64,000 nt of DNA from positions 558,001 to 622,000 of the forward strand of contig NZ_VIKR01000002.1 of NCBI RefSeq assembly GCF_007004765.1. The letters are read 5' to 3'. A model generated the notes under the pieces. It saw nothing but the letters and a program-made list of their open reading frames with translations, was not told where the DNA came from and made no database searches. Of the stretch, positions 46,517-55,754 are shown one piece after another; position 1 is the first letter of the stretch, and every line of letters begins with the position of its first letter. This stretch comes from Aliikangiella marina (lineage in GTDB: Bacteria > Pseudomonadota > Gammaproteobacteria > Enterobacterales > Kangiellaceae). The position numbers were made by a program, and so were the translations under genes.

Positions 46517-46668
46517 TGAAATCACTTATGCCACTTTGTCCACTGCAAGAAATAGCTGTGGGCTTTGTGGCAATGTCTTTTTCATCGTATTCCAATTGGG
46601 CCGTGTTAGCTTAAGTATGAAACACGCTTTTTTTTCGATGTCTATTTGATTGCAACTTTAAGCCCGTC

Positions 46669-47682
46669 TTATTGGTTGGCTGACCACTGGTCTGGTTTGG
46701 GTGACCAATCGCCAGGTCCAAAGAACTGCTCGATTATTGCACCTAAGCTTCCACCAAATACTTTATATGCAGCCGCTTCACCACTGTCAGGATATTTTGC
46801 ATTTCTTACAAACTCGACGAAGGACGGGTGCTCCTCTGCCATAGAAGCAACAATAATTTGCGCTAAGTGGTAACAGAGTTCGCTCGTTTCTCCCGGTTTT
46901 TGAAAACCTTCTCCAGACCAAAACTCTTGAATCGTTTTCTCATTCCAAAAGTCATTATGGCGAGAGTTTTTTTGCGGGTTTAAGCGATAGTTTGCCTGCC
47001 GTGTAATCATCGTTTCGGTATTGACCGCTAGTCCCTCGTCTACCCAAACAGGTAAAGATAAGTGACTGAGCATTGCATGCGTGAGCTCATGAGCAACTAC
47101 CGCCTCAAGTTGTTCAAACTCGCTTTCTGGAACGACAAAGTGATTGATACCATAGCGCAAAAACACGCCACTACTTTGTTGAAATTCGCCATCTTCAGGG
47201 TAAAAGTAACTGACATAGTCGTAGTACAAATCGATATCACTGGTAACAAAAATCGGATGCTTAAAGTTTTCGGCAGCATCAAATTTAGGGTCCAAAATAT
47301 CCGCTAAGGCACTTTTTATTCGGCGATAGATAGCCTCAGTCATTTTAAAAAGTTTGTTGAGAAATTTATCGTCTCCGTTGGAGAGGATAATGAAGTGATC
47401 AGATTGGTAGATGAAAAATTGTTGCGATAGTTGACTTCTCAATTGATTCAACCAAAGCAGGGTTAATTCTTGGTGAGTTATCAGATGTTTTTTATCAACA
47501 GCGCTTTGTTCTAGATAAGTGAAAACCCCTTGCCAGTTGATTCGAGCAATCTTATCTTGATGCTCGAGATAATCACTTAACCACGCGTTGTTTTCAGCCA
47601 GTTCAGAAAGTAGCTCATGAGAGACTTTTTGAAAAATTTTGGGGCGGCTTCGTTGAGTTTTAAAAAGACTAAGTAGCCCCAT
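46669..47682 (-). CDS. Putative zinc metallopeptidase (HExxH, peptidase MA-like)
   Basis: 337 residues, no signal peptide. The centre has VVAHELTHAMLSH, a HExxH zinc site, followed after 12 or so residues by WVDEGLAVNTE, whose Glu would be the third ligand of a gluzincin. The N-terminal half (about 1-180) is helical and charged and resembles no domain I recognise. The context (HELTHAM, VDEGLA) is like peptidase MA/DUF1570 proteins. It lies 66 bp downstream of the LacI gene on the same strand, with AAGGA before its ATG, so co-transcription is possible. Confidence 0.75.
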   Translation of the reverse strand: MGLLSLFKTQRSRPKIFQKVSHELLSELAENNAWLSDYLEHQDKIARINWQGVFTYLEQSAVDKKHLITHQELTLLWLNQLRSQLSQQFFIYQSDHFIILSNGDDKFLNKLFKMTEAIYRRIKSALADILDPKFDAAENFKHPIFVTSDIDLYYDYVSYFYPEDGEFQQSSGVFLRYGINHFVVPESEFEQLEAVVAHELTHAMLSHLSLPVWVDEGLAVNTETMITRQANYRLNPQKNSRHNDFWNEKTIQEFWSGEGFQKPGETSELCYHLAQIIVASMAEEHPSFVEFVRNAKYPDSGEAAAYKVFGGSLGAIIEQFFGPGDWSPKPDQWSANQ

Positions 47683-47748
47683 TTGTGATCCTTAAGTCAG
47701 ACAACCTTCTCGGTTAAAAGACGAGTAAAAATTTGTTTGATAATGACT

Positions 47749-48780
47749 TTATTTTTTTGCTACGCCACAAGATTCGCGAATGATTAGCTTAGCAGGCAGC
47801 ATGGTTGTTTTCACTGACTTATCATGAATTTTATCGATGAGTGTATTGACTAACACTTCGCCGGCAAGTTTAGTGTCCTGTTGAACAGTTGTTAAAGTTG
47901 GCCGGATAAACTCAGAGAGGGGGATATTGTCGTAACCGGCCACAGCGACTTCTTCGGGAATTTTAACTCCGCGCTCTCTTAATGCCTTGATGACGCCGAT
48001 AGCGATTAAATCACTGGCACAAAAAATGGCATCGAATGGTTGTTTAAGTGCGAGCAATTGAAGTGCAGCAGCATAACCAGATTGTTCCGTTGTTATCGTG
48101 TCGATTTGTAATTTCGGATTAGGCTTCAGTCCCGCTTTTTCGAGCGCCGCGCAGGAGCCCTTATAGCGGTCAAAGAACTCTGGCGAGCCTATTCCAGCTC
48201 CGCCAATAAAAGCGATGTTTTTGCGTCCCAATTGAATTAAATGATCGGTGATTTCGAAGCCACCTTGGAAGTTATCACAACCAATAGAGATGCCTGGATG
48301 CCCTTCATTAGCCGCACCCCAGCGTACATAATTAGTTTTCTGTTCCTCTAATTGGAGGAGCTTCTCTTCGTAATCGGTGTAATCGCCATAACCAAGCAAA
48401 ATGATTCCATCCGCTTTGTGACAATCTTCATAATCGGCATGCCAGTCGTCACTGAGTTGTTGGAATGACACTAATAAATCGTACCCCCGCTGGGTACAGG
48501 CTCGAGTGATACTGCCTAGCATCGACAAGAAAAAGGGATTTATTTGTGAGTCGTCACTTGTTGGGTCTTGGAAAAGCAGTAAAGCTATCGTGCCGCTTTG
48601 TTGTGACCTTAAATTACTCGCATTCTTGTCAACTTTGTAGTTGAGCTCTTTGGCGATGCGATGAATTTTTTCGCGTGTTTCTTCATTGACTAAGGGACTG
48701 TTGCGTAATGCACGAGACACAGTCGATTGAGAGACACCCGCTTGATGGGCAATGTCAAATGATGTCGCTTTACCTTTCAA
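47749..48780 (-). CDS. LacI-family transcriptional regulator, divergent from glk
   Basis: 343 residues. N-terminal helix-turn-helix (SFDIAHQAGVSQSTVSRALR), hinge with a leucine (ASNLRSQ), then a periplasmic-binding-protein-like sugar-sensing domain (FCASDLIAIGVIKALRERG, VAVAGYDNIPLSEFIRPTLTTV). It is divergent from glucokinase, and a CG-centred palindrome (TGACACCGGTATCA) overlaps the glk -10 box in the shared region. It is therefore a good candidate for the local regulator of glucose catabolism. Effector unknown: perhaps glucose, or an Entner-Doudoroff intermediate. Confidence 0.93.
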   Translation of the reverse strand: MKGKATSFDIAHQAGVSQSTVSRALRNSPLVNEETREKIHRIAKELNYKVDKNASNLRSQQSGTIALLLFQDPTSDDSQINPFFLSMLGSITRACTQRGYDLLVSFQQLSDDWHADYEDCHKADGIILLGYGDYTDYEEKLLQLEEQKTNYVRWGAANEGHPGISIGCDNFQGGFEITDHLIQLGRKNIAFIGGAGIGSPEFFDRYKGSCAALEKAGLKPNPKLQIDTITTEQSGYAAALQLLALKQPFDAIFCASDLIAIGVIKALRERGVKIPEEVAVAGYDNIPLSEFIRPTLTTVQQDTKLAGEVLVNTLIDKIHDKSVKTTMLPAKLIIRESCGVAKK

Positions 48781-49179
48781 TCCAGGCTCCTGTCGCTATT
48801 ATTATCGCTGGTCAGTTGGGTGACTGAAAGCGTGTACCTGATAATAAAATGTCAATGCAGTGGGTAGCTGCACTGCTAGTCATAAAGATATTAATAAAGG
48901 TTACGGTGCAATATACCGGATGTCCATGCCGGATTAAAGGCTGTTTGCATCAACAAGCAGTTTATCAGTAAATGTCGTTAAAAGTATCTAACATTGCGCA
49001 AAAATGCACCAATTTCGTGCAATCTACCTTTGACAAATGCTAAATGACACCGGTATCATAAGTGCCACGAGAATATCTCAAAATGACAAATAGAGAAAGC
49101 ATTTATTGACTTTCTCGGAAGTTTTAATTGGATTGTCGTGTAACTTAATGTTCACGGCGATTTTTCAGAGATTGTTTAA
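48781..49179. other. Divergent region between LacI regulator and glk
   Basis: 399 bp with no gene. It contains a small hairpin GCAGTG/CACTGC (48857-48876), an inverted repeat TGCAC-N7-GTGCA (49005-49021) just upstream of the glk -35 box, and the glk promoter/operator at 49030-49059. Confidence 0.6.
49030..49059 (+). promoter_or_regulatory. glk promoter with overlapping LacI-family operator
   Basis: TTGACA (49030-49035) and TATCAT (49054-49059) are 18 bp apart. The operator TGACACCGGTATCA (49045-49058) covers the spacer and -10, a position suited to repression. It differs at one base from the perfect palindrome at 51435. Confidence 0.75.
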
Positions 49180-50169
49180 ATGCAAAACCATGAAACCTGC
49201 TACCCCTACATTGTTGCCGATATCGGTGGAACTAATGCGCGATTCGGCTTAGTGACCTCGATTGATAAAGTGAGCCGACAATTTACCGTTGAGAACCAAC
49301 AGACATTCCCGAGTGCGGAATTTGATGGTCTCGAAGATGCTGTATCGTGTTACAAAGATACGCTTTCTGGTGAGAGCGTGAGTGGCGCTTGTCTCGCGGT
49401 AGCGGGACCTGTGGCGGGCGAAAACATTAAATTGACTAACTTGAACTGGAGTTTTACGGTACCCAAAGCGCAAGATGCATTGGGGCTCTCTAAGCTCCAA
49501 GTAATCAATGATTTTGCTGCTTATGCCTACGCAGTCCAGTACCTCGATCCGCTTTGCTTGACTACGATTAACCAAGGCGAGGCTGTGGAAGGATGTCCGA
49601 TTGCTGTTGTTGGGCCGGGAACTGGTTTTGGCGTTGCTGCGCTAGTCAAAGGTGGCGGTAAAGTGAGTGTGGTTGCTTCTGAAGGGGGGCATATGTCACT
49701 GGCTGCTAATACGGCTTTGCAAGCGGCTATCAAAGAGCAACTCTCCAGAAAATATGAGCTAGTATCGATTGAAAAAGTTTTTTCTGGACCGGGATTGCGC
49801 CACCTTTATCATGCATTGGCAGCTGTTGAGGGCGCTAAGCCAGAACCATACCGTACAGCTGATATTAGTCAACGAGCCCTCGATGGCAGTGATGAAATGT
49901 GTCAACGTACTCTCGCACTTTTCTGCAGTTGGTTAGGGGCGGTGACTGGTGACCTTGCTCTCGCGTTAGGCGCGAAAGGGGGCGTTTATTTAAGCGGTGG
50001 AATTTTGCCGAGAATCGTTGACTTTTTAAAGGCCAGTGACTTTCAAACTTCGTTTAAATCCAAAGACCAGATGAGCCATTATTTGACTGATATTCCGGTT
50101 AAACTCGTCACCCAAGGTAACTCGGCGTTATTGGGAGCCGCTGCTTGGTATGACGATTACTCTTCGTAG
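49180..50169 (+). CDS. glk: Glucokinase
   Basis: 329 residues of the E. coli-type glucokinase family (PF02685), phosphorylating glucose to glucose-6-phosphate with ATP. ATP site VADIGGTNARFGLV near the N-terminus, VINDFAAYAYAV with the catalytic Asp, VVGPGTGFGVAAL, SEGGHMSL and GGVYLSGGILPRI are visible. Cytosolic. It begins the gene block glk-lacI-edd-zwf-pgl-eda-gap and links glucose from maltodextrin breakdown or from the sodium symporter to the Entner-Doudoroff pathway. Its promoter carries an operator. Confidence 0.96.
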   Translation: MQNHETCYPYIVADIGGTNARFGLVTSIDKVSRQFTVENQQTFPSAEFDGLEDAVSCYKDTLSGESVSGACLAVAGPVAGENIKLTNLNWSFTVPKAQDALGLSKLQVINDFAAYAYAVQYLDPLCLTTINQGEAVEGCPIAVVGPGTGFGVAALVKGGGKVSVVASEGGHMSLAANTALQAAIKEQLSRKYELVSIEKVFSGPGLRHLYHALAAVEGAKPEPYRTADISQRALDGSDEMCQRTLALFCSWLGAVTGDLALALGAKGGVYLSGGILPRIVDFLKASDFQTSFKSKDQMSHYLTDIPVKLVTQGNSALLGAAAWYDDYSS

Positions 50170-50347
50170 GGTGGACAACTCATCAAAATTAGTACAAATC
50201 CTCAAAATTGTAAAAGTCAGCGCAATTCGTTGAATTCAATGTTGCTTGGGATGAGTGCGTTTCCAGTTTAAATCAAAAAGCCTAAATTGACAGATCAACA
50301 CCATTGGGGCAAAGTTGGCCTGCACATGATACATAAGGATGAACGGG

Positions 50348-51367
50348 TTGCAAAAAGTCACCATTAATGATGTCGCAGAGCATGCGGGAGTCTCTAAGAA
50401 GACCGTCTCGCGAGTCTTAAATAATGAGCCGAATGTCAGTAAAGCAACGAAAGAGAAAGTTCTTGAAGTATTCAAAGAGCTCGGCTATCGGCCTAGTGCC
50501 CAAGCCCGAGGGCTAGCTACTAATCAATCTTTTTTAATCGGGTTGGTTTATGACAACCCAAACAAAACTTATGTTTCGGATGTCCAAACTGGGGCGTTAG
50601 AAATTTGTAATGAGAACGGTTACCACTTGGTTATTCACCCAACTGACCATGAACGGGAAGACTTGCTAGCGGAATTAGAAAGTTTAATTACGGATTCTCG
50701 ACTTGATGGGGTAGTCTTAACGCCGCCGTTTTCCGATATGGCTGATCTTTTGTCGATGTTGCAGTCGCGAGCAATTCCTTATGCGAAAATTGGACCGACG
50801 ATACTCGATGACGAGACGCCAAGCGTTATCAGTAACGATCTCGAAGCATCCTATGAAATGACTCGTTACCTTATTTCGCTTGGACATACTAAGATTGGTT
50901 TTATTAAAGGTCATCCCGACCACAATGTCTCTAATCAACGATTAGCCGGCTATCGACGCGCGCTTGAGGAAAGCCAGATTCAATTTAATAATGATTATGT
51001 CGCACAAGGTTATTTTACCTTTACTTCAGGCGAGGAATGCGCCAAACAGCTTTTATCATTACCGGCTAGGCCAACGGCTATTTTCGCCAGTAACGATTAC
51101 ATGGCTGCTGGGGTAATTAAAGTCGCGAGTCAAGAGAATATCGCCGTACCACAAGAACTCTCAGTTGCCGGGTTCGATAATGCGCCGATTTCAAGGTATC
51201 TGTGGCCAACTTTAACAACAGTAAAACAGCCAATCAAAGATATGGCGACAGATGCCGCGCGCTTATTGCTCGATGCGATAAATAAACGTCCGCTTGAGTC
51301 CAGCCTCGTTCAACTAACAGACGAGTTGATAGTTCGCGACTCGAGCGCACCGCTAAAAAGCACCTAG
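50348..51367 (+). CDS. LacI-family transcriptional regulator between glk and edd
   Basis: About 339 residues. A start at TTG 50348 is chosen because AAGGA (50335-50339) stands 8 nt before it. The ATG at 50339 overlaps that sequence and has no ribosome-binding site of its own. HTH VTINDVAEHAGVSKKTVSRVLN, hinge AQARGLAT, effector domain with FASNDYMAAGVIKVA and VAGFDNAPISRYLWPTLTTV. It is 170 bp downstream of glk on the same strand. It could control either operator class in this window (TACGTA sites of the starch locus or ACCGGT sites of the glucose block); sequence does not decide. Confidence 0.92.
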   Translation: MQKVTINDVAEHAGVSKKTVSRVLNNEPNVSKATKEKVLEVFKELGYRPSAQARGLATNQSFLIGLVYDNPNKTYVSDVQTGALEICNENGYHLVIHPTDHEREDLLAELESLITDSRLDGVVLTPPFSDMADLLSMLQSRAIPYAKIGPTILDDETPSVISNDLEASYEMTRYLISLGHTKIGFIKGHPDHNVSNQRLAGYRRALEESQIQFNNDYVAQGYFTFTSGEECAKQLLSLPARPTAIFASNDYMAAGVIKVASQENIAVPQELSVAGFDNAPISRYLWPTLTTVKQPIKDMATDAARLLLDAINKRPLESSLVQLTDELIVRDSSAPLKST

Positions 51368-51434
51368 AAGTTAATAAAATCAATAAGTTAAGGCCATTGA
51401 ATGCAGACCGCATTCGTATTCATTGAATTGTATT

Positions 51435-51448
51435 TGACACCGGTGTCA
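51435..51448. promoter_or_regulatory. Perfect LacI-family operator before edd
   Basis: TGACACCGGTGTCA is a perfect 14-bp palindrome centred on CG. TTGACA (51434-51439), a candidate -35 box, is embedded in it; no clear -10 box follows at the right distance. It lies 136 bp before edd. Confidence 0.8.
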
Positions 51449-51583
51449 CGATATGGGTTAATAACTCAATAGAATGGCGCGAGTTCTACTTGTTTATTGC
51501 GTCGTATTCCAGTCTAGATGCGAATTTATGCCAGATTTTATGGTGGTAAATTGTTTGTAAGCATCGTATTAAGAAGGTGAACC

Positions 51584-53446
51584 ATGTCGTTATCAAATGA
51601 CATACAAAAGATTACTGAGCGTATTATTGAGCGGAGTCGTCCGTCACGGGAAGACTATCTGCAACGCATGGCGCAAGCGAGAGTTTCAGGTCGTACCCGA
51701 GCCGGTCTAAGCTGTGGCAACCTTGCCCACGGGATGGCTGCTTGTTCTTCCGATGATAAAAAATTATTGGCAGAAGAAAAGTCCGCCAATCTCGCAATCA
51801 TAAATTCATACAACGATATGTTGTCCGCGCATCATCCCTACCAACGATTTCCCGAAGTTATAAAAAATGCTGCCCGTCGCAATGGCATTACCGCGCAAGT
51901 TGCCGGTGGAGTCCCTGCAATGTGCGATGGTGTTACGCAGGGGCAAGCTGGAATGGAATTGTCGCTATTCAGTCGCGATATGATCGCGATGGCAACCGGT
52001 ATGTCTTTATCACATAACATGTTTGACGGTGTCATGTGTCTTGGTGTTTGTGACAAGATTGTTCCCGGACTGTTAATTGGTGCATTGAGTTTTGGCCATT
52101 TACCGACGGTTTTTGTGCCGGCAGGTCCCATGCCGACTGGTCAAGGGAATGCCGAAAAAGCTAAAGTGCGCCAAGCTTATGCTGAGGGTAAAGTTGGCCG
52201 AGCGGAGTTACTCGCTTCAGAGAGTAAGTCATATCATGGGCCGGGAACCTGTACTTTCTATGGGACTGCAAATAGCAATCAAATGCTAATGGAAATTATG
52301 GGGTTACACCTACCGGGTAGTTCGTTTATTCCGCCTAACACTGAACTTCGAGATTTACTCACTGAAAAAGCAGTCGATTTGTTAGCAAAAGAAACCGCCA
52401 AAGGCGAATCTGCGACAGTTTTGGCTGATATTATTGACGAGAAAGCCGTAGTTAACGGGCTAGTCGGCTTACTCGCAACCGGAGGTTCGACTAATCACGC
52501 CATTCACTTAGTCGCAATGGCGAAAGCTGCCGGAATCATAATCGACTGGCAAGATATGGCCGAGCTTTCAAGCAAAGTCCCCTTGTTATGTCGAATTTAT
52601 CCAAATGGCATTGCAGATATTAATCACTTCCAAGCAGCTGGCGGCATGGGCTTTCTAATGCGAGAACTATCTCAAGCTGGTTTCTTACATCAAGATGTTA
52701 AAACGATTATGGGTGAAGGATTAGAGTCTTATTTCAGCGAACCTACAATCGTTGCTAATCGCACCGCAGAAATATTTAGGCAGTCTGCCGATGTGAGTCA
52801 ATCGCAAAAAGTTATTCAATGGCAAAGTGTCACTGAAAAAAGTTTCGATGAATCCGTTTTGCGACCTGCTAGTGAACCATTTAGTGAAGAAGGTGGACTT
52901 AAGCTATTGACTGGTAATTTAGGGCGTTCGGTCATCAAGGTTTCAGCAGTCGCGCCAGAACACCGTTTGGTTGAAGCGCCTGCAATTGTGTTTAACACGC
53001 AGGATGATTTTCAAGCGAGCTTTAATAAGGGGAAACTCGAAAAAGATTTCGTTGCAGTTATTCGATTTCAGGGACCGAAAGCCAATGGCATGCCTGAGCT
53101 TCATAAACTGACTCCGTTGCTTGGCTCACTGCAAGACCGCGGTTTTAAAGTCGCCATTGTTACTGATGGTCGAATGTCTGGCGCATCTGGAAAAGTACCT
53201 GCCGCGATCCATTTGGTGCCGGAGGCGATGGAAGGGGGGCTCATTGCTAAGATTGAAGATGGCGATGTGATTTGCCTTGATGCTGAAAAAGGACAGCTGA
53301 CGATTAACGTCGCAACTGACGTGCTAAACAACCGTCCTGCTAGTCAGCCAAGTGAACAACAACAGCACTTTGGTGTCGGTCGTGAATTGTTTGCAGTCTT
53401 TCGTGAAAAAGTTACTAGTGCTGAGTTAGGTGCTACTGTTTTTTAA
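51584..53446 (+). CDS. edd: 6-phosphogluconate dehydratase
   Basis: 620 residues of the IlvD/Edd family, forming 2-keto-3-deoxy-6-phosphogluconate from 6-phosphogluconate. Iron-sulfur and active-site motifs: CDGVTQGQAGMELSLFSRD, CLGVCDKIVPGLL, CTFYGTANSNQMLMEIMG, and TDGRMSGASGKVPAAIH near the C-terminus. Slightly longer than the usual 603-610. First gene of the edd-zwf-pgl-eda-gap run, with AAGAAGGTG before its ATG. Key enzyme of the Entner-Doudoroff pathway. Confidence 0.96.
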   Translation: MSLSNDIQKITERIIERSRPSREDYLQRMAQARVSGRTRAGLSCGNLAHGMAACSSDDKKLLAEEKSANLAIINSYNDMLSAHHPYQRFPEVIKNAARRNGITAQVAGGVPAMCDGVTQGQAGMELSLFSRDMIAMATGMSLSHNMFDGVMCLGVCDKIVPGLLIGALSFGHLPTVFVPAGPMPTGQGNAEKAKVRQAYAEGKVGRAELLASESKSYHGPGTCTFYGTANSNQMLMEIMGLHLPGSSFIPPNTELRDLLTEKAVDLLAKETAKGESATVLADIIDEKAVVNGLVGLLATGGSTNHAIHLVAMAKAAGIIIDWQDMAELSSKVPLLCRIYPNGIADINHFQAAGGMGFLMRELSQAGFLHQDVKTIMGEGLESYFSEPTIVANRTAEIFRQSADVSQSQKVIQWQSVTEKSFDESVLRPASEPFSEEGGLKLLTGNLGRSVIKVSAVAPEHRLVEAPAIVFNTQDDFQASFNKGKLEKDFVAVIRFQGPKANGMPELHKLTPLLGSLQDRGFKVAIVTDGRMSGASGKVPAAIHLVPEAMEGGLIAKIEDGDVICLDAEKGQLTINVATDVLNNRPASQPSEQQQHFGVGRELFAVFREKVTSAELGATVF

Positions 53447-53503
53447 TTTAAATTTCTAAACTTAAACTCTATAGATATTGGTACGCTATAGTTTGGAGAA
53501 ATA

Positions 53504-54979
53504 ATGAAACAAGTTTTCGACTTAGTCATATTCGGCGGAACCGGTGATCTCTCAATGAGAAAGCTTATGCCAGCTATGTACTATGCATTCCATCAAAAAA
53601 AGTGCATTGATGGATCGCGAATATTGGTCTGTTGTCGCAAACAAAGTGACTTTGATTCACTTAAAGACCAAATTAAAGCTGCGTTAAAATCCTACACTAA
53701 AACAAGCGAATTTTCCGAAGAAAGATGGCAGTCCTTTTCTCAGTTATTGGTGCCTGTTTTATTAGACTTAATTGATATCGAAAAAGGTTGGCAAGCATTT
53801 GCTGATTTATTTGAAGGACGTGAGGAGTTAGTACGCGTTTTCTATCTTGCGGTTATGCCGTCTATCTATGGTGCTTGTTGTGAAAATTTATCGCAAAAGG
53901 ATTTGATTACTCCTAGTTCTCGAATCGTTGTTGAAAAGCCCCTAGGTTACGACCATGAGACAGCGGAAGAAATCAATGAAACAATGGCGAATTTCTTCCA
54001 AGAAAACCAAATCTATCGAATCGATCATTACTTAGGTAAAGAAACGGTACAAAATTTGTTAGCGCTTCGGTTTAGTAACTTTCTGTTTGAAAATATTTGG
54101 GATTGCAAAGCGATTGATCATATCCAAATCAGTATTGGTGAGCAGGTTGGTTTAGAGGGGCGTGCAGGGTTTTATGATGGCGCGGGCGCGATGCGTGATA
54201 TGGTGCAAAATCATTTGTTGCAACTGCTATGTTTAGTCGCGATGGAATCGCCGAATAAACTGCAAGCTGACGATGTTCGAATTGAGAAAATTAAAGTGCT
54301 CAAAGCGTTAAAACCGATGCTTGATGAGCATATCGACAAAAATGTCGTTCGTGGTCAGTATGTGAGCGGTAGTGTTAATGGTGAAATAGTACCAGGATAC
54401 TTGGATGAGCTTGGTGATCATGAAAGTAACACTGAGACCTTTGTCGCTATCCGCGCGTTTATCGAGAACTGGCGCTGGGCAGGCGTTCCTTTTTACTTAA
54501 GAACCGGCAAACGACTGAAACATCGAAGTGCAGAAATTATTGTTCAATTTAAAGATGTCACTCATAACGTCTATCCTGATATTAATCAAAAATTAAAGCC
54601 TAACCGATTAATCATTCAGCTTCAGCCAGATGAAAAAATTCAACTGCAATTAATGGCAAAGGATATTGGCAAAGAAGATAATGTTTTAAAACCGATGACT
54701 TTGAATCTAGATTTTTCCACTCAAAATAGTGACTTTAAAACTACGGCTTATCAAAGGCTATTAATGGATGCAATTGACGGCAATTCAACGTTATTTATTC
54801 ACCGTGATGAAGTGAAAGCGGCTTGGCGATGGGTCGATCCGATCATTGAACATTGGCAAGAAACCAATAATAAACCTGAACTATATAAAGCTGGCACCTG
54901 GGGACCTGCGAAAGCAGACGATTTATTCAAGCGTAAAAGCCAGGGCTGGATTGATATTACCGAAGAACAAGAGGATTAG
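53504..54979 (+). CDS. zwf: Glucose-6-phosphate 1-dehydrogenase
   Basis: 491 residues, normal length. It oxidises glucose-6-phosphate to 6-phosphogluconolactone. The N-terminal nucleotide-binding loop is VIFGGTGDLSMRKLMPA; the substrate site YRIDHYLGKETVQNLLALRF contains the catalytic His/Lys region; RTGKRLKHRSAEI is also typical. 57 bp after edd with GGAG before the ATG, and 3 bp before pgl. Cofactor preference (NADP or NAD) cannot be decided by eye. Confidence 0.96.
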   Translation: MKQVFDLVIFGGTGDLSMRKLMPAMYYAFHQKKCIDGSRILVCCRKQSDFDSLKDQIKAALKSYTKTSEFSEERWQSFSQLLVPVLLDLIDIEKGWQAFADLFEGREELVRVFYLAVMPSIYGACCENLSQKDLITPSSRIVVEKPLGYDHETAEEINETMANFFQENQIYRIDHYLGKETVQNLLALRFSNFLFENIWDCKAIDHIQISIGEQVGLEGRAGFYDGAGAMRDMVQNHLLQLLCLVAMESPNKLQADDVRIEKIKVLKALKPMLDEHIDKNVVRGQYVSGSVNGEIVPGYLDELGDHESNTETFVAIRAFIENWRWAGVPFYLRTGKRLKHRSAEIIVQFKDVTHNVYPDINQKLKPNRLIIQLQPDEKIQLQLMAKDIGKEDNVLKPMTLNLDFSTQNSDFKTTAYQRLLMDAIDGNSTLFIHRDEVKAAWRWVDPIIEHWQETNNKPELYKAGTWGPAKADDLFKRKSQGWIDITEEQED

Positions 54980-54982
54980 TAG

Positions 54983-55693
54983 GTGATTAAAGAAATACAA
55001 TGCGACTCTCGCGATGAACTTTTTACCAACGTAGCCAATAAATGTGCATCGCGTTTAACCCGGGGTGTTGAAAAGCAGGGAAGAGCAAGTTTCGTTGTTC
55101 CCGGCGGAACAACACCTGCGCCTATGTTTGAGCGCTTATCAAAAATGTCTCTTGATTGGCATAATATTTTAGTCGCGCCAAGCGATGAACGATGGATTCC
55201 GGTCGATCACCAGGCGAGTAATCAAAAGCTCGTTGAAGAAAATTTATTGATTAACCAAGCTTCCAAAGCACGCGTTATGCCACTCAAAAATGATGCGGAG
55301 ACGCCAATGGCGGGTGAAGCGATAGCAGAGAAAAATATTAGTGAATTAGAGCAACCATTCGATGTTACTCTGGTTGGTATGGGGAACGATGGTCACTTTG
55401 CATCATTATTTCCCGGTACACCCCAAATTGCTGAAGCGCTCGATCCGGAAACGACTAAAAAGTGTATCGGTATTGATGCAACAGGGTGTCCGGTTGCTGG
55501 TGAGTTTACCCAACGAATAAGTTTGACATTGTCGGCGATTTTAAACAGCAAATTAATTATCGTTTTAATTACAGGAAAAGAGAAATTACAAGTCGTGCAA
55601 CGGGCAAAGGCAAAGTTAGCACCATTCGACTTACCGATATCAGCATTGTTTCATCAAAATCAAACACCCGTAGAAGTCTATTGGGCTGAGTAG
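54983..55693 (+). CDS. pgl: 6-phosphogluconolactonase
   Basis: 236 residues, starting at GTG three bases after the zwf stop with GAGGA upstream inside zwf, so translation is coupled. Motifs VPGGTTPAPMFERLS, APSDERWIPVDH and LVGMGNDGHFASLFPG are those of the DevB/Pgl family. It hydrolyses the lactone made by Zwf. The C-terminus (ITGKEKLQVVQRA) is complete. Confidence 0.95.
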   Translation: MIKEIQCDSRDELFTNVANKCASRLTRGVEKQGRASFVVPGGTTPAPMFERLSKMSLDWHNILVAPSDERWIPVDHQASNQKLVEENLLINQASKARVMPLKNDAETPMAGEAIAEKNISELEQPFDVTLVGMGNDGHFASLFPGTPQIAEALDPETTKKCIGIDATGCPVAGEFTQRISLTLSAILNSKLIIVLITGKEKLQVVQRAKAKLAPFDLPISALFHQNQTPVEVYWAE

Positions 55694-55754
55694 CTGCTAG
55701 CTTTGTGAAAGTGATGACATTCGTACCACAAAAATTTTAAAGAGTTAACTTTTC

